Under the pieces are notes generated by a model that did not search any database, was not told where the DNA came from, and saw only the letters and a list, made by a program, of their open reading frames with translations. Made by a program: the position numbers and the translations under genes. Positions 44,590 through 59,199 of a DNA stretch of 64,000 bases are shown here, piece after piece; the stretch's first letter is position 1; each line of letters begins with the position of its first letter. Source of the DNA: Trichobilharzia regenti. Its lineage: Eukaryota > Platyhelminthes > Trematoda > Strigeidida > Schistosomatidae. Where the stretch lies: contig OX235270.1 in assembly GCA_944472135.2 (NCBI GenBank), forward strand, positions 58,657,267 to 58,721,266, given 5' to 3'.

Positions 44590-45361
44590 CAAATGTTCTG
44601 GGAACCTTACGGTGAGTCCAGAACGGTTTTTCTTAAGAGGCTCAACCTTAGTAGCCAGTGGGCGAATGGCCTTGCAGTCAATAGTGTGACCCAGGAAGTC
44701 GAGTGAGTCAACACCGATTTGACACTTTTGAATATTGATGGTAACACCATGTTGGCGTAACCTGTCAAATGCCAAGTCCAAGTGCCTAAGGTGAGTTTCC
44801 TTGTCTGGACTGGCAATGAGGCAGTCGTCTAAGTATGCGTATACAAAGTCGAGACCGCGAAATACTTCGTCAATGAAGCGTTGGAATGTTTGGGCTGCAT
44901 TCCGAAGACCGAATGGCATACGTAGAAATTCAAAAAGTCCGAAAGGCGTAATGATAGCCGTTTTCGAGGTGTCTTCTGTTGCCATCGGGATTTGGTTATA
45001 CGCTTTAACCAAGTCGATTTTGGAGAATATAGTCGCGCCTCATAAGGTTGCCGTCAAGTCGTGTATATGAGGCAACGGGTAGCAATCAGGGGTTGTTTTG
45101 GCATTCACTCGCCGGTAATCACCGGTGGGTCGCCAATCGTTGCTATCCTTTTTCGGAACCATATGAAGTGGGGATGCCCATGGGCTATTCGAAGGTCGAA
45201 TGATGCCAAGGCTAAGCATATGGTCAAATTCATTCCTGGCGATTCTCAGTTTGTCGGGAGCTAATCGTCGTGCTTTAGATGTCACAGGTTGTCCTGTGGT
45301 AATGATGTGGTGCATAACATTGCTGGTTATGCACGGTAGGTCGTTCGACGGGCAATTAAGT
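44590..45361 (-). pseudogene. Gypsy RT fragment (CsRn1/Boudicca-like)
   Basis: Minus strand, two frames. 45040-45361 carries [20 protein letters not shown] and [20 protein letters not shown]. 44640-45012 carries [40 protein letters not shown], the catalytic [10 protein letters not shown] and [16 protein letters not shown]. One frameshift separates them near 45030. Related to, but distinct from, the RT at 16402. It is cut on the right by a SINE and ends on the left in unrelated sequence. Confidence 0.85.
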
Positions 45362-45564
45362 TTATTTTTTTTGATTATTTTTTGATTTACGGCTTGATTC
45401 CACACTGTATTTTTGGTACAAGTATGGAATTGTCAGCATGGATATCGGTAGCCCAAATTTTGCAGGCCGACCATAGATATCAGATGTGCGTCGGTGCGGG
45501 CTCGAACCCCGGACCATGTGCATAGTCGGCGAGAGTCCTAACCACTGTGCCACCGACGCACAGA
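45362..45564 (-). repeat. tRNA-derived SINE copy
   Basis: On the minus strand: GTGCGTCGGTGGCACAGTGG with A box TGGCACAGTGG (complement of 45542-45552), a B box GGGGTTCGAGCC about 35 bases later, a body with GCAAAATTTGGGCTACCG and an A-rich tail at 45362-45385. Best preserved alongside 61259-61460. Confidence 0.88.
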
Positions 45565-46504
45565 TACTACACAGATGTATTTATTCTCTCATCTGATTAC
45601 GCAATCTTTGTCTTTAACCTCAACCCCTTTTATAGTCTGTAATTTTGCTTGTCTCTTGTTTCCATGACGTGAGTTGAACTCAGTACATCGTTACCTAATT
45701 TATTAGTCACTTAGCATCTTACCCACCTCTCGTCTTTATTACGTAACTCCTTTACCAATGTATACATACATTTATTTCGACTTGAACTGCCTGTGTAAAA
45801 ACTATATAGGCACAATTTTCTGAGCACTGTTCACTAATTGTGGAACTTTCTGTCAACTGACAACATGTAAAATTTGCAAGTATGTTGAAACTTTTCTGTA
45901 CGTAAACCTCATAATTTATTTAGGCTGTAAGCAGCTGATGAAAAGCCAACGAAATAAATGATGGTACCATATTATTCTGCACAAACCACTGTTGTTCTTG
46001 CTTTATTCAAATTCATCAAGGGGAATAAATGCATGAAGTCCCCGTGTTTCCCGTATTCTCCCATATTACCCATGTATCCGGAAAAATGGCTCATTTTTTT
46101 ACACTCTGCCCACTTACGAACGGAAAGATGCTCACGTTTTCACCGAAATATCCCAGGTCTGAAGAAATTCTCCATCTGGGAAAAATGTACTTTAGGACTT
46201 GAATAAAGATAATTATGGTTGTATTCATGCCTTATCCTATTACCTTACTGTAGCTGCAACAGAAGGGTGGATGGATTATGCTCAGACAACTCTTCATACT
46301 TAAGAACCACCAAATACTGGCATTTGTTTGGTTAGTGTACAATCTCTGTCCCTTGGATTAAGGAAACTTTTCACATAGTTAACGTTTGGTAGGCCATTTA
46401 ATGGGTACGTCTTTAATGAATCCAGGTATGTGACTTGAACCGCATCTTCATATATGCCTCTGAATCTGTTTAATTTGGGCAATAATTATTTGTAAAACAA
46501 CAAA
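45565..46504. other. Intergenic, no gene recognised
   Basis: Only short frames. AAGCCAACGAAATAAATG near 45943 resembles a LINE 3' end but is too short to assign. Confidence 0.35.
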
Positions 46505-46736
46505 ATAACTGAGCAAAGAAAATCTTTTTCGATAGTTTCCTCTTCTGGCTCTACAATTATACATATGCTTATATACACAGAATATTCTAGAATAGTAGTC
46601 AATATCAATATCAGTGCTTTTTAAATAATATTCTAGAATATTTTATGTATATAAGCGTATATTCTTATATACACATGTGTATAATTGTAGTGCCAGAAGA
46701 GAAATTTATCGAAATGGATATTCTTTCCTCAGTTAT
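46505..46736. repeat. Fold-back (MITE-like) element
   Basis: Inverted arms 46505-46597 and about 46625-46736: ATAACTGAG(C/G)AAAGAA at the outer edge, CTCTTCTGGC(T/A)CTACAATTATAC in the middle, ATATTCTAGAATA at the inner edge. Arms are about 90-110 bp with modest divergence. No coding capacity; no clear target duplication. Confidence 0.8.
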
Positions 46737-47571
46737 TCTCTTATTTATAGAATGAATATTTTCGCAATAATTAATTGTTATTAATCTGACCACTGCTTGG
46801 TAATATCATTTTAAAACCATTGTTTGTTTTACGTAATAGCATTTTCATCCAGTTTTACCCCTCATTTGCAATCGTGATCCATGAACATTTCTACATATAT
46901 TTATTTGATTTTGACCATTCATATCCTGACTGCTTTTACCTAAATATGTATGAAAATTGCGTGTGGTGAGAATGTTTAAAATGTACCTTTCAAACATTCT
47001 GTTGTATGTTTCAGGTAGACTGTTTTAATTGTTTTGTCGAAATCCGCGTCTATTAGCCGTTATTTTCACGAATTCATGGATGGCGTTACTATGCAGCCAA
47101 TTGACTCTTTTTCTCTGCAGAAAGACTCACTGGGGTGCTTCATAGCAGATTAAGTGCAAGTAAACAAAATAGATATCTGAGACCTTCTGTAAACACTGAC
47201 TACTCTGAAAACTCACTCAAAAATCTATGGCCTAGTAAGAGTAAGTCTTTTAGATCTTTACCATGAAAGATATAAAGTTCGTAATCAGAAAGCAAAGATC
47301 AGTATCTATCAACATGCATACTGATGTCAGCTAAACAAATTGAAGTATTTTATACTCTATGACTGTTCAGGTAGCGTCGAATGAGAGTAGCTGTATGTGT
47401 ATATTTGTTACACCGGATATTGGAAAAACTGCTTCAGTCTGAAGGATTCTGTCCAAAGTACAAGAATTAATTACTGAAAAAAGTTTAGAATGTCGGATAC
47501 CAGCTTTTCGAGTGATTCATGTGAACGCAATGCGCACTAATCATCCCAGACATATTTGCGTGCTATTCAAT
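46737..47571. other. Intergenic, no gene recognised
   Basis: AT-rich without recognisable motif. Confidence 0.4.
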
Positions 47572-47720
47572 TATGGGTAAAATTTATTTTGATAAAATCT
47601 CACAGTGTTATACAATAATATTTACTGATGACGTTTCAAGCACAATTTATTGCTCATAATCAAATCATACCGCAATGGAATCATACTCTACCTCATTGTA
47701 AGAGTTCTCTTCTTATATCA
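47572..47720 (+). repeat. Copy of the ~130-220 bp dispersed module
   Basis: ATTATGGGTAAA... CTCACAGTGTTATACA ... TTTACTGATGACGTTTC ... TTTATTGCTCATAATC, then ATGGAATCATACTCTACC. The same blocks recur at 60191-60410 and, partly, at 60765-60899 and 51535-51730. Confidence 0.75.
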
Positions 47721-49187
47721 ATATTTACGTACAGATTTTCGAAGTAAGCCTTTAATAGGAAATATGGACGTATTTCCTCCGCTCCAGTATTTACTCTGTA
47801 AACTACTGTAGCTCACAAAATTACAGAGTGCCTTCTTCCCTGGATAGTTTGATATTTCTTGTCCTGTCCTTTGTTTGTGTTTTAACGTATCTGCTGACTT
47901 TCCCAGTAAATCCATTAAGAAAGAAATTTCAAGTAGTAATGACTGGGCCTTCATAAGTGTCACAGCATTATATTATGACCTGACTCATGTAGTTTTTAGA
48001 CATATAATAGCCTGTGACAATCCTATAAGCACATTCAATGTATTTATGCTTTCTGCACGCTACTGTACATAGATTAATGTTACAATCAAGTTTACCTTAC
48101 TATATTTAATCAGTAAGGTGGTATATATATATATATAAAATATTTTTTCCTTCACGTTCCCCAGTGGAATATAGGGCTTCAAGCTAGTGGCTATGCCACC
48201 GACGCACAATGTGATGTGAGGTCTAATTTCATCGCTTGGTTGTTATAAGTGATGATTTGCTGCAATAGGATGAAGGGTGATTATATTGAATTACTATCTT
48301 TTGTCAAGTACTCTATCATTCTATATCTATTTTCTTGGAGAGGGTACTTAAGTGTCTTAAATCTATCCACTTTAGTTTTTTACCGTCCCGTGTTGTATAC
48401 ACATAGAGCTTAGTTAGCGTTGTCATAGGCTACAAGTTTATTTCATCTCTCTAGATTTAGTCCGAAATCGGTGACAGCTAAAGAACCACTCCAAATTGCA
48501 AAACACTCATCGACAATAAGAACCCGTGAATGACTTGTAAGGTCGATCCCATATTTGTCGAGCTACGAAACATGTCGAGCTACCATCCATGTAAAATTCG
48601 ATAGCTTTCAAACATTACTGATTAGCGATGTACCATAACCATCATTTTACTAGTGTTTTATTTGGACTACTGTTACTTGTCATTTTATTGGTTAGGTATG
48701 AAAAGTTATGTATTCAAAAATTACTATTGCTTGATCAGCTATGCTGTCATAACACTAAAGTTTGATTTCTTGGAACAAGTAGAAAGACTGCGTGAATGCA
48801 GAGCACAGGCGACCCCTGCTTCATGAGGTGACATATAGTGGGTTCGAAGTAGTTTTTCGAGTTGTACCTTGCTGTGGACCACAGCAGAGAAAGCGAAAAC
48901 GTAAAATTTCCGTGGTCAACCTTTTGTAAACCCACCCCTGGTTAAAGCTCAGTGGTAGCATGATTGGCTTACGGATCGTCTAATGGAAACATATGACTGC
49001 TGTAACAACCCTCTTCTCCAGCAGTATGACTTTGCCATTATATTCACAACATAGTTCAAATGATTTATGGTAACTGCTTTTAGTTCAATTGCAATTCGAA
49101 AGACTTTTGTGGCAGGGACATTCGTTCAAATCAGTGTAGTTCGTTGGGTTATTGCGGTATGTAAACGTCGAAGTAGTAGCATCCAGT
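47721..49187. other. Intergenic, no gene recognised
   Basis: Includes a short TA run (about 48122-48138), a remnant of the SINE head at about 48192-48210 (TGCCACCGACGCAC) and a tRNA-like A-box string near 48940. No coding motif. Confidence 0.35.
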
Positions 49188-49381
49188 AGGGACTGTGAGT
49201 TGGTGGCACGACGGTTAGGACTCTTGCCGACCATCCACAAGGTCTGGGATTCGATATCCTGCCGACGCACACCTGATATCAGTGGTTGGCCTTCAAAATT
49301 TGGGCTACTGGTATCATATGCTAAAAATTCCATACTTCTACCAAAAGTACTGTGTGAAACAATCTATAATAAAAAAAATTG
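49188..49381 (+). repeat. tRNA-derived SINE copy, diverged
   Basis: TTGGTGGCACGACGGTTAGG (mutated A box), GGATTCGATATCC (mutated B box), the body TCAAAATTTGGGCTACTGG and an A-rich tail. Orientation plus. Confidence 0.85.
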
Positions 49382-50980
49382 AGTCCAGTATGAAACTTTC
49401 GTTTCATACACTAAATGAAAGTGAAGCAGAACAATTTTTTCAATGCGAATTTAATTGTAATTACAAAGCAAACACAGTTTCTCCTATGATAAAATAAATC
49501 AAAAACCTGTGTTGGGAGTTCTAATTGTATGTGTTGTTTACAAAAACTATTGTTTGAAGTCGTCTTCCTCCTTGGTGTTATTCATCTTTAAGAATTCATA
49601 TTACGTTAATTTAAATTCAATTTCTCAGTTTTCTATTCAGACTGAATACTTATTCACCTGGAATTTCCCTCATTTCTTTTGTACTTTAGCATCTGACTGA
49701 CATAACTACTACCTATAAAAGTGTTCGTTATTTTCTAGAAAAAGAGTTTTATAACAACAGGTTCAGAAAAACCTATGACCATGACAGTGTCAGTAGACCT
49801 GGTATTTTGGTTATCGGTGAGCTGAATTTGTTCTGTAATTGAAGACAGGATATTATTTACAACCATTCTGATTGACACACACGACAGGATGGTCAACTTA
49901 TATTGATTATACTTGCAATAGCTAATACAATGGATTTAGTATAACGTTTACTTGATCCATGAATGGCGGGTCGTTTAGGCCTCAATTGGCTTACTTTCAC
50001 ACGGTATTTTTATGCTCAATTTGTGCAACACCATCTTTTATGGTTGTCTGTCTCGTTTCGAGGAAGTGGACTACTAGTATATTTGATTCCCTAAAAAGGA
50101 TTATCATTTCTCTTATTTCTCCACATTTCTTTATTGACGTCATTTTTGAATAAAGTAATGTATTTCTTATTATGAGGTATGCATACATTACTTTATCTAC
50201 CCTCATTATCATTGGCCTTAATAATATGTTTACATAGTTTGTGGAGTGTCTTGGTTGAGTAAATAATACTTTCTTCACTAGCACTTATGCAGAATGGCAT
50301 TATCCTAAACTCTTCATGATTTGTATTTGAATCGTATGTCCCTTAAAATCCGTAGTCATGCTTATTTTATAGCCTTTCATTTTGATATTCCCCACCGCGT
50401 TCATTTGGAGTGTGACTGTTTCGACGAATCAGTAGCCATAACATACGTATTTTTATTGTTTTCGCTGTAATTGTTTGTTATAATTTAGCTGCTCAGAACA
50501 AATTTTTCATGTACCACACCGTAAGCTACATAATACCTGCGCTGATATAAATAAATTAGCAGCCAACGCTGAAGTAGGTGAAGGGTGATTAGGACCTCAG
50601 ACCCAATAACTGGAAGTCGACTGCTTATGCTATTGAGTCACATATTTCTAATCAATTCACAATTATATTGTTAATGGAACCACAGGATCTTGTGTTGTCG
50701 GCTGTAGACTTACGTATTCAACTAAAAGTGTTTTAATAGGGAGATAACTGAAGAATAGGCTGGAATGCAACTAGGATCAGACGAGATAGAAATAATCTGT
50801 AAATAGCGAGATCAACATAAAGTTTACGATTTTGTTAACCTACACTGCTTTCTGTCAAAATAAATATTGGTAATGGTGGCTTTATCAGAGGCTAAAGTGT
50901 CATGGTTACATATCTTCGGAGGCACGTGAGTCGGGAAGTTTTTTTTAGATTTCAAAGCTGTGGGGTACTTGGTTGGTGTG
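49382..50980. other. Intergenic, no gene recognised
   Basis: Short frames only. Confidence 0.4.
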
Positions 50981-50984
50981 CAAG

Positions 50985-51420
50985 AATAAAAGACTAACCT
51001 GTCCGAGAGAACTTATAAGGAATTGGAAGGAAAGCATCCAACGACAGCTTCTGTGGAGGTAGTGTTAGACAGTTGGCAGAGGCTGATTTTAGGATTCGGC
51101 AGCCGAGAAGATAGGCAGGTATTGCAGAAAATCAAGAGCCTACAACTTGTTGCGGAACAAAACCAGCTGGTTTTAGCATTAGTGTTGGCAAATCGCTTAA
51201 GATGTGCGTTGCAATGAGATACAAAGATTTGAAGACGTAGCCAGTTGTCTACCAGTGTATGAAATGCATCTCTGCTGCTGTAGCCCATCAGTTCCAGTTA
51301 GTGAATGCAGCCTGATCTGCGGACATGAGTGGACTGGTGATAACCACAAAACACACACCAGTGACCAACGAATGCCAAGAAGCCAACAAGATTGGGTGAC
51401 AGATAAAAGACTGTAGAAGT
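50985..51420 (+). pseudogene. Gypsy gag relic
   Basis: LDSWQRLILGFGSREDRQVL and KSLQLVAEQNQLVLALVLAN at 51055-51200 parallel the gag of the intact Gypsy (WKKLVERLVSEFDSETDRQL; MKLGPDGDPLVLAVKLTN). Stops follow downstream. An old copy of a related family. Confidence 0.7.
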
Positions 51421-51534
51421 GTCAGCGATCTGAATAAGAGTCAAGCGGATTGACGAATATTTCCCTTGGGTGCGTTCATTGTGACAAAGTATGACCCGAT
51501 TGAAGAATCGCGAAAAAGTAATCGTTCATCCTAG

Positions 51535-51730
51535 ATAGCGCGTGATAATTAACAACTGGATGACGTTGCTCATAATCAAATTATGTATCGATATGAGCAA
51601 TTAATTGTGTTTAAAAAGTCATTCAGCCGTTAATATTGTATCATGTTTTGTTTTATCGAACGGACTTATCTAATGTAGAATTATATTCTACCACTATGCC
51701 TAAATTTTACTATTACATTTAAAGTAAACT
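51535..51730 (-). repeat. Diverged copy of the dispersed module, inserted between gag/protease and RT relics
   Basis: TTGCTCATAATC, GAGCAATTAATTGTG, and TTATATTCTACCAC...GCCTAAATTTTA match the module blocks at 60191-60410 in scrambled or inverted order. It interrupts the Gypsy relic. Confidence 0.5.
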
Positions 51731-51764
51731 TAATAAGTAGAGTACGTTGAAGTACAGTTAGAAA

Positions 51765-52165
51765 AGGAAACAAACAGACAGGTTTCAAGAAATGTTGAGT
51801 GATGGGATAATGGAAGAAGCCTACAACCCATAAAATTCTGTGGTTCTTTTATTGAGAAAACCCAACGGGAAGGATAGATTTAGTGTTAACTTCAGACAGC
51901 TGAATTAAAACCGTCTGCATAGCCAACCGTTATAGAAAAATTAGGTTGTCTACAGAAGTTTGAGTTCACACTTTTGGGTCTACGATTAGATACCAATAAA
52001 AGAAGAAGGTGATCGAAGTAGCACAACCTTTACCCTTAGCAGCAGTGTTATTTTATTTGAATGCCATTCGAACTACCTCCCTCTTTACTTGTTTTCAGCA
52101 GATTAGTGGAGAGGACACTTCACTGTGTATATCTAAACAGAAAGTAACCATAAAGAAGATGTCAA
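51765..52165 (+). pseudogene. Gypsy RT relic
   Basis: NRQVQEMLSDGIMEEAYNP and LLRKPNGKDRFSVNFRQLN match the intact Gypsy pol near 36775-36905 (RQVQEMLKDDIIEEADSPYN; VKKANGKYRFCVDFRQLN) with several stops. Confidence 0.8.
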
Positions 52166-52193
52166 AATTATTTTAAGGAGCAAAAGGTGGGAC

Positions 52194-52860
52194 TTGTTTA
52201 ATGAAGACTCTATTGTTGACACTTTCTCAAACATTACATGTTACATCAAATTTTGTCTTCACATCTGTTGTCCCAGAGAAACACTTTTCATCAGATCTGA
52301 CTGTTTCTCCTCCCCTCAACTTAAAAAGCTTCACAAGAAAAAGGAGAAGTTATATAAAATTAAAGATAACAATGGTGTGAAAAGAATTAACATCTTAATA
52401 AAGTCTGAAATGCAGAGGTTGAATTCAATTTATAATCAGAAGTTTATATCCTGCAAAAACGCCACTAATATACGGAAAATTTTCGAAGAAATTACTGGTG
52501 GTAAGCAGATAAATAGTATTCCTGATTCATTTAATGTGTGTAACCTAAACAAGTCTTTCATATATCCTCCCAAGAATACTGAGCTTTCTGGTGTCACAAG
52601 AGTTAACAAAAGCTGCTTCTCTGGTTTCAATACAAATGACACTCTAAAATATCGCCAGTCGCTGAACCATTCTCGTAGCCTAGATCCAGATAGTGTGCCT
52701 AGCATTATTCTTTAAAAATGTGCAGAAATCCTATGTTATTCTCTCACTGGTTAAGCGAGTATACACCCAAAACATGCAACAGAAATGACTCAACGCAAAT
52801 ACCAGAGATATGGAAGATATTAATACCAGCCAAATATGAGAATAATAAATGATGTTAAAA
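52194..52860 (+). mobile_element. LINE ORF2 fragment (endonuclease-RT linker)
   Basis: A 173-codon frame holds the linker typical of CR1/Jockey-type LINE proteins: FSSPQLKKLHKKKEKLYKIK, then SEMQRLNSIYNQKFISCKNA and SRSLDPDSVPSIIL (the PGPDGIP-type block before RT). Decayed continuation reaches IPEIWKILIPAKYE near 52830. RT blocks are absent; a matching N-terminal RT starts at 60901. Confidence 0.75.
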
Positions 52861-53390
52861 TGTATTCAGGTCACATTTTATTTAACATTCTTACAAGTTA
52901 CTTATTTTTACTGTAAAAAACGTCTTATTTCCCATCTGATTGTGTTTGATTGATGACACTGTTATGCATTCATCGCCAATAGGCTATGGTGTTGTTGCCA
53001 ATTTTATGATGTGACCGAGTATAAATATACGCTAATGAGATATGACGGAAGATAATGTACAGACCAGTACTGCTGAGTAGTTAATTTGTCCTGACGCGAA
53101 GAGGCAAATCAGAAGACCAACACGTTCACGAAAATACGTGTATTTTCCAACAAGGAAAATAAACTGTCACACAAGAGTGTGAGTGGAAAAGTACTAAAGA
53201 GTACGAAAGGTGTAAAAGAGTGTCTTGACTGTACAATTAAAGAGTATATATGAAAATGACTAACATACATCAACCAATAAGACAGAGAGTAGTTTTGGTT
53301 GTAATGTCATATGACAAAAGGTCATACATGTAGCAAACATATCAGACTGTCAAAAACAAAGCAGACATCATTTGACTACATACCACCTCA
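52861..53390. other. Possible LTR or 3' UTR of the decayed Gypsy
   Basis: Non-coding. On the minus strand, a purine-rich AAAGGTGAGGTGG precedes TGTAGTCAAATG at 53380, which could be the start of the 3' LTR. No second copy was found in the window, so the LTR cannot be delimited. Confidence 0.3.
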
Positions 53391-53623
53391 CCTTTTGAGA
53401 AGACTGATGATTAGTAGCTCGCTTTCTTAGGGTTTATCTGGAGCCGTTGAGTTTGTTGTCGACGTTTATTGCTTCGTCTGCTTGTTGGGTTCGCGGCTTC
53501 TGCTTTGCCCTGAGTTGTCTGAGCTGCGTAGTGTTGCTTTTCTGTTTTGCCGGTTGTAGGTAAGTTTAAAGTATCTAAGAGTATATCCCGAGGTAGAGAT
53601 GACTTTGTACTGGTAGGGATATT

Positions 53624-54622
53624 TTAGCTTCTTGGACGCGACTGATTGTAGTGACGGATCCATAAATCATTACCAACTTTCACGTCGTACATAACTCGAC
53701 CACGTCGTGCTGCGACGGAACCTTTATTCCAAGGTTTATGTCCTTCTCGATAGTCGCGGACATGGACAACGTACCCAACATAAATTTTTTTTTCGTTTCG
53801 AATTGATACGTCGGCACGTTTGGGTACCGGTGGTAACATGGAGTTGTGAATCGTTCTAAGTTTGCGTCCGTAGAGAATTTCTGTCGGCGATTTCTTGTTC
53901 TGTGTCGACTCATTCGCCGTTGTACGGTACACCATCAAGAATTTTTGGATGATGTCAAATGGCGTCCCCTCTCCCTCTGCTTTGAGTAAAGCTCTCTTCA
54001 AGGTGTCTACAAAACGTTCCGCTTGGCCGTTTAATTGAGGATGATACGGTGGTGTGAACATATGCTTGATAGCATTTTGACAACAGAACTGCTGAAATTG
54101 ATGAGGAGTAAACTGCGAACCATTGTCTGTAACTATGGTTTCTGGGAGACCGTGATGGGGGAATAAGTCAGTGAGAGCTTTCACAGTCTGGGACGTTGTC
54201 GACGAAACCATCGGTACAACTTCTCGCCATTTCGAAAAAGCGTCTACCACCACTCAATAATATGCACCGCTTATAGGGCCAGCAAAATCAATATGAATTC
54301 TGGACCAAGGATAGTCTACTGGTGGCCATGGTACGGGAGGTAGTTGGTGGGGTATTTTTGCTGTTTGTTGACATTTTTAACATCGCTGAACAAAATCGAC
54401 TGCATGCTTATCCATATTAGACCAGTATGCGTAACTGCGAGCAAGAGACTTCATCCGCCGAATGCCAGGATGTCCCATGTAAAACTGTTTTAGGAGTTTA
54501 TTTCGTAGTGCTTCGGGTATCACTACGCGTTATCCAAACATCAAGCAATTTTTTGCAACACATAAGGAATCTTGACTGGTAAACAGGTGTTTCAGGTCTC
54601 CACTATATTTAATTACTGGATA
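53624..54622 (-). pseudogene. Gypsy integrase (host of the USP7 unit)
   Basis: Minus strand: MYPVIKYSGDLKHLF at the left edge of the insertion, then the zinc-finger region FYMGHPGIRRMKSLARSYAYW, HIDFAGPI near 54290 (first Asp), a stop at about 54254, VVDAFSKWREVVP, IVTDNGSQFTP near 54125 (second Asp), HPQLNGQAERFVDTLK near 54020 (Glu), and a C-terminal GYVVHVRDYREGHKPW region. A short frame-shifted tail continues to 53466. Confidence 0.85.
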
Positions 54623-54626
54623 CATA

Positions 54627-54701
54627 TGTGGAGTACGTAACAATGTGATTGTACACTTTTTGGTTATTTGTATAAATTCGAGATATTGTACATAATTTTT
54701 T
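54627..54701 (+). repeat. Inverted 75-bp LTR terminus closing the USP7 unit
   Basis: TGTGGAGTACGTAACAATG... to CATAATTTTT is, by eye, a perfect reverse complement of the last 75 bases of the LTR at 57007-57487. Confidence 0.95.
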
Positions 54702-56878
<2,177 letters not shown>

Positions 56879-57006
56879 TCAGGAGATCTCTGATTAACAC
56901 TGGCGGCGCAGCAAGATATTCCTAGTGTGCTGGAATAAAAGGCCGGAATAAAACTCCACGAAGTCTAGTAAGTTCAAACCGAGCGCTCAACCCTACCTAA
57001 TTAATT

Positions 57007-57487
57007 TGTAGGGGACTAATATTAGAGTTCACTAACATTCCAAATATAAAAATAATAATCCAAGTCAGTGGAGTGTTAAATCACAATATATTACCAAAAA
57101 TACAGTGACGAGTTATAGCAACAAAAAGGATTACTTGGATATAAAGTCTAAGTCCTCGGCTACAAATTAATTATATAATCCACGGGCACATTAATTGTTT
57201 GGACTGCGTCTGCTGTAGCTGCTGTGTTCCGGTTGTAGAAATGTCTTCGGTTGAGAGTAGTAGGCTCCTACAATAAATCCGAAGTATACTACACGGTGTG
57301 AGTTGAGGAAGTAAGCAGAAATAACCAGGGAGAAGACGAAGTCTCCAACAGCAGAGTGTATTTTTCAATTGTACCAGGAAGTTATGTATATTTCAACAAG
57401 AAGCGTTTTAAACAAAAATTATGTACAATATCTCGAATTTATACAAATAACCAAAAAGTGTACAATCACATTGTTACGTACTCCACA
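57007..57487 (-). mobile_element. Complete LTR at the 5' end of the USP7 unit
   Basis: 481 bp, TGTAGGGGAC to CTCCACA on the top strand (sense is minus, starting TGTGGAGTACG). The same family occurs as a solo LTR at 61668-62137. It differs from all other LTRs in the window. Confidence 0.92.
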
Positions 57488-57491
57488 CATA

Positions 57492-59170
57492 CTGTGTAGC
57501 ACGTCATAAGGTGGCATCGGTGCTTGCAGTTCGCTGGATTTCTGCAAAAGTTACTGGTAGAGATCGAACAACATTGCCGATGAGATGAACTACATAGTCT
57601 TTGGTGGCGATTGATGCAATTACCATATCCTCACCTGATGTAGAATAGTCGCTAACTAACCGAGATAGAGCGTCGGCTTGACCAAATTCGTTAGTTTGGT
57701 TGTATTTAATATCAAAATCATATCCAGCTAATATTATTGCCCAGCGTTGTGGTAGGTTAGCTGCATGTACAGGGATACCTGATTTATATCCGAAAACGGA
57801 AAGTAACGGCTTATGATCAGTCAGCAAAGTAAGTCGGCAACCGTAGATCATTTTACGGAAACGTCGTACGGCGAGGACTAAAGCTAAGGCTTCTTTTTCA
57901 ATTTGTTGATATTTCTTCTCTGAAGCAGTTAGTGTTCGAGATGCATGCATTATTGCTTTTTGTGAACCATCTGGGAAGACATGTAAAATGACAGCTCCCA
58001 CTCCGCTTGCTGCAACGATAATTGGAAGTGCTGAATTATAATGTGTCAGAAGCGATTCAGAAGTTAACATAGACTTCAACTTTTCAAAAGCTGATCTGAA
58101 AGCTTCGGACCATTTCCAGGTTGCATTCTTTTCAAGTAGTCGATTGAGAGGATGTCGAGCAGGATGCAGCTCAGGGAGAGACGCAGAGTAATAGCTAATT
58201 AATCTCAAGAAAGAGCGTAAAGAAGGCACGTCAATAGGTTCGGACATCTCTTTTATACCACGTATATTGTCAGGATCTGGACGTCTACTCGAGGCATCAA
58301 ATATAAATCCAAGGTATTTTACAGATTTCAAGGAGAAATGACACTTTTCTGAGTGTAGTCGTAAACCGTTATCCCGGATGCGTTACGAGACAGCTTCTGT
58401 CCTGCTGTAAAGTTCGTCTGGAGAATTCATTACCACCAAGTTATCATCAAGATAGACGGCAACACCCGGAATACCTGCCAAGATAGTATCCATCAGCTAT
58501 TGGAAAATAGTTGGGGCAGTTTTAACTCCGAAAGGTAATGTGTTGTACTGAAACAGGCCGCGATGTGTACTAATGGTAAGGAGTTCTTGGCATTCTGGAG
58601 CTACTTCAACTTGTAGATTTGCGTCAGCAAGATCCAGTTTTGCAAAATAAGAACCACCATTTAAAACAGTGAATAAATCATCCGGGCTAGCTAGAGGATA
58701 GTGGTGCTGTTCTAGTGCAGCATTCAACCCGGTAGAAAAATCAGCACAAATACGTAGGGACCCATTCACTTTCGTGACAACTACGATGGGTGCTGCCCAT
58801 GCCGCGTACGTGACTGGTTCTAATACGCCTTGTTATTGTAGTCTCTCCAATTCTTCGTCAGCTTTTGCTGCGAATGCATATGGGACTGGCCTCTTTGGGC
58901 GAAAAACCGGTTTTGCGTCTGGTAATACTCGAAAGATAGCTTGCATCGAGGTGCAGTGGCCTAAACCAGATTGAAAAACAGGTGCAAATAGTTTGCATAA
59001 ATCAGAAAAGGAGTTGGATGAATTTTTATACTTGTTGAGTGCATCACATACAGAATTAAGTGGGACATCAGCCTTATGTAAACGGTCAAACCAGTCGAGT
59101 CTCAAAAGATTTAAATTACTCTGGGTGGCGTAACAATTTTCTGTGAATTTGATGTTGCAGAAAGACACGA
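57492..59170 (-). pseudogene. Gypsy RT and RNase H (host of the USP7 unit)
   Basis: 58833-59168: RT N-terminal region with VFRPKRPVPYAFAAKADEEL. 58497-58769: [49 protein letters not shown]. Near 58440-58490 the catalytic VYLDDNLV region. 57504-58331: VKYLGFIFDASSRRPDPDNI, then RNase H with LLTDHKPLLSVFG and FDIKYNQTNEFGQADALSRL. The first RNase H Asp context is altered (IIVAASGVGAV). It belongs to the Mag/K02A2.6-like group by motif. The reading stops at the right edge of the USP7 unit and resumes at 54622. Confidence 0.88.
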
Positions 59171-59199
59171 CGCATTCGAGTTCATCAGTTAGTTTAAGG

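Noticed and set aside
45935..45970. CTGATGA followed by CGAAA near 45940 as a hammerhead core
   Set aside because: The nine bases between them cannot form stem II, and no matching cleavage-site helix is seen.
47625..47670. CTGATGA and CGAAAC/GTC strings in the dispersed module suggested a hammerhead ribozyme
   Set aside because: CTGATGA and GAAAC lie on opposite strands of the same inverted repeat; no strand has CTGATGA, a stem II hairpin and GAAA in the required order within one copy.
48935..49015. tRNA gene candidate with AGCTCAGTGGTAGCA
   Set aside because: Only an A-box-like string; no B box or cloverleaf-forming arms follow at tRNA spacing.
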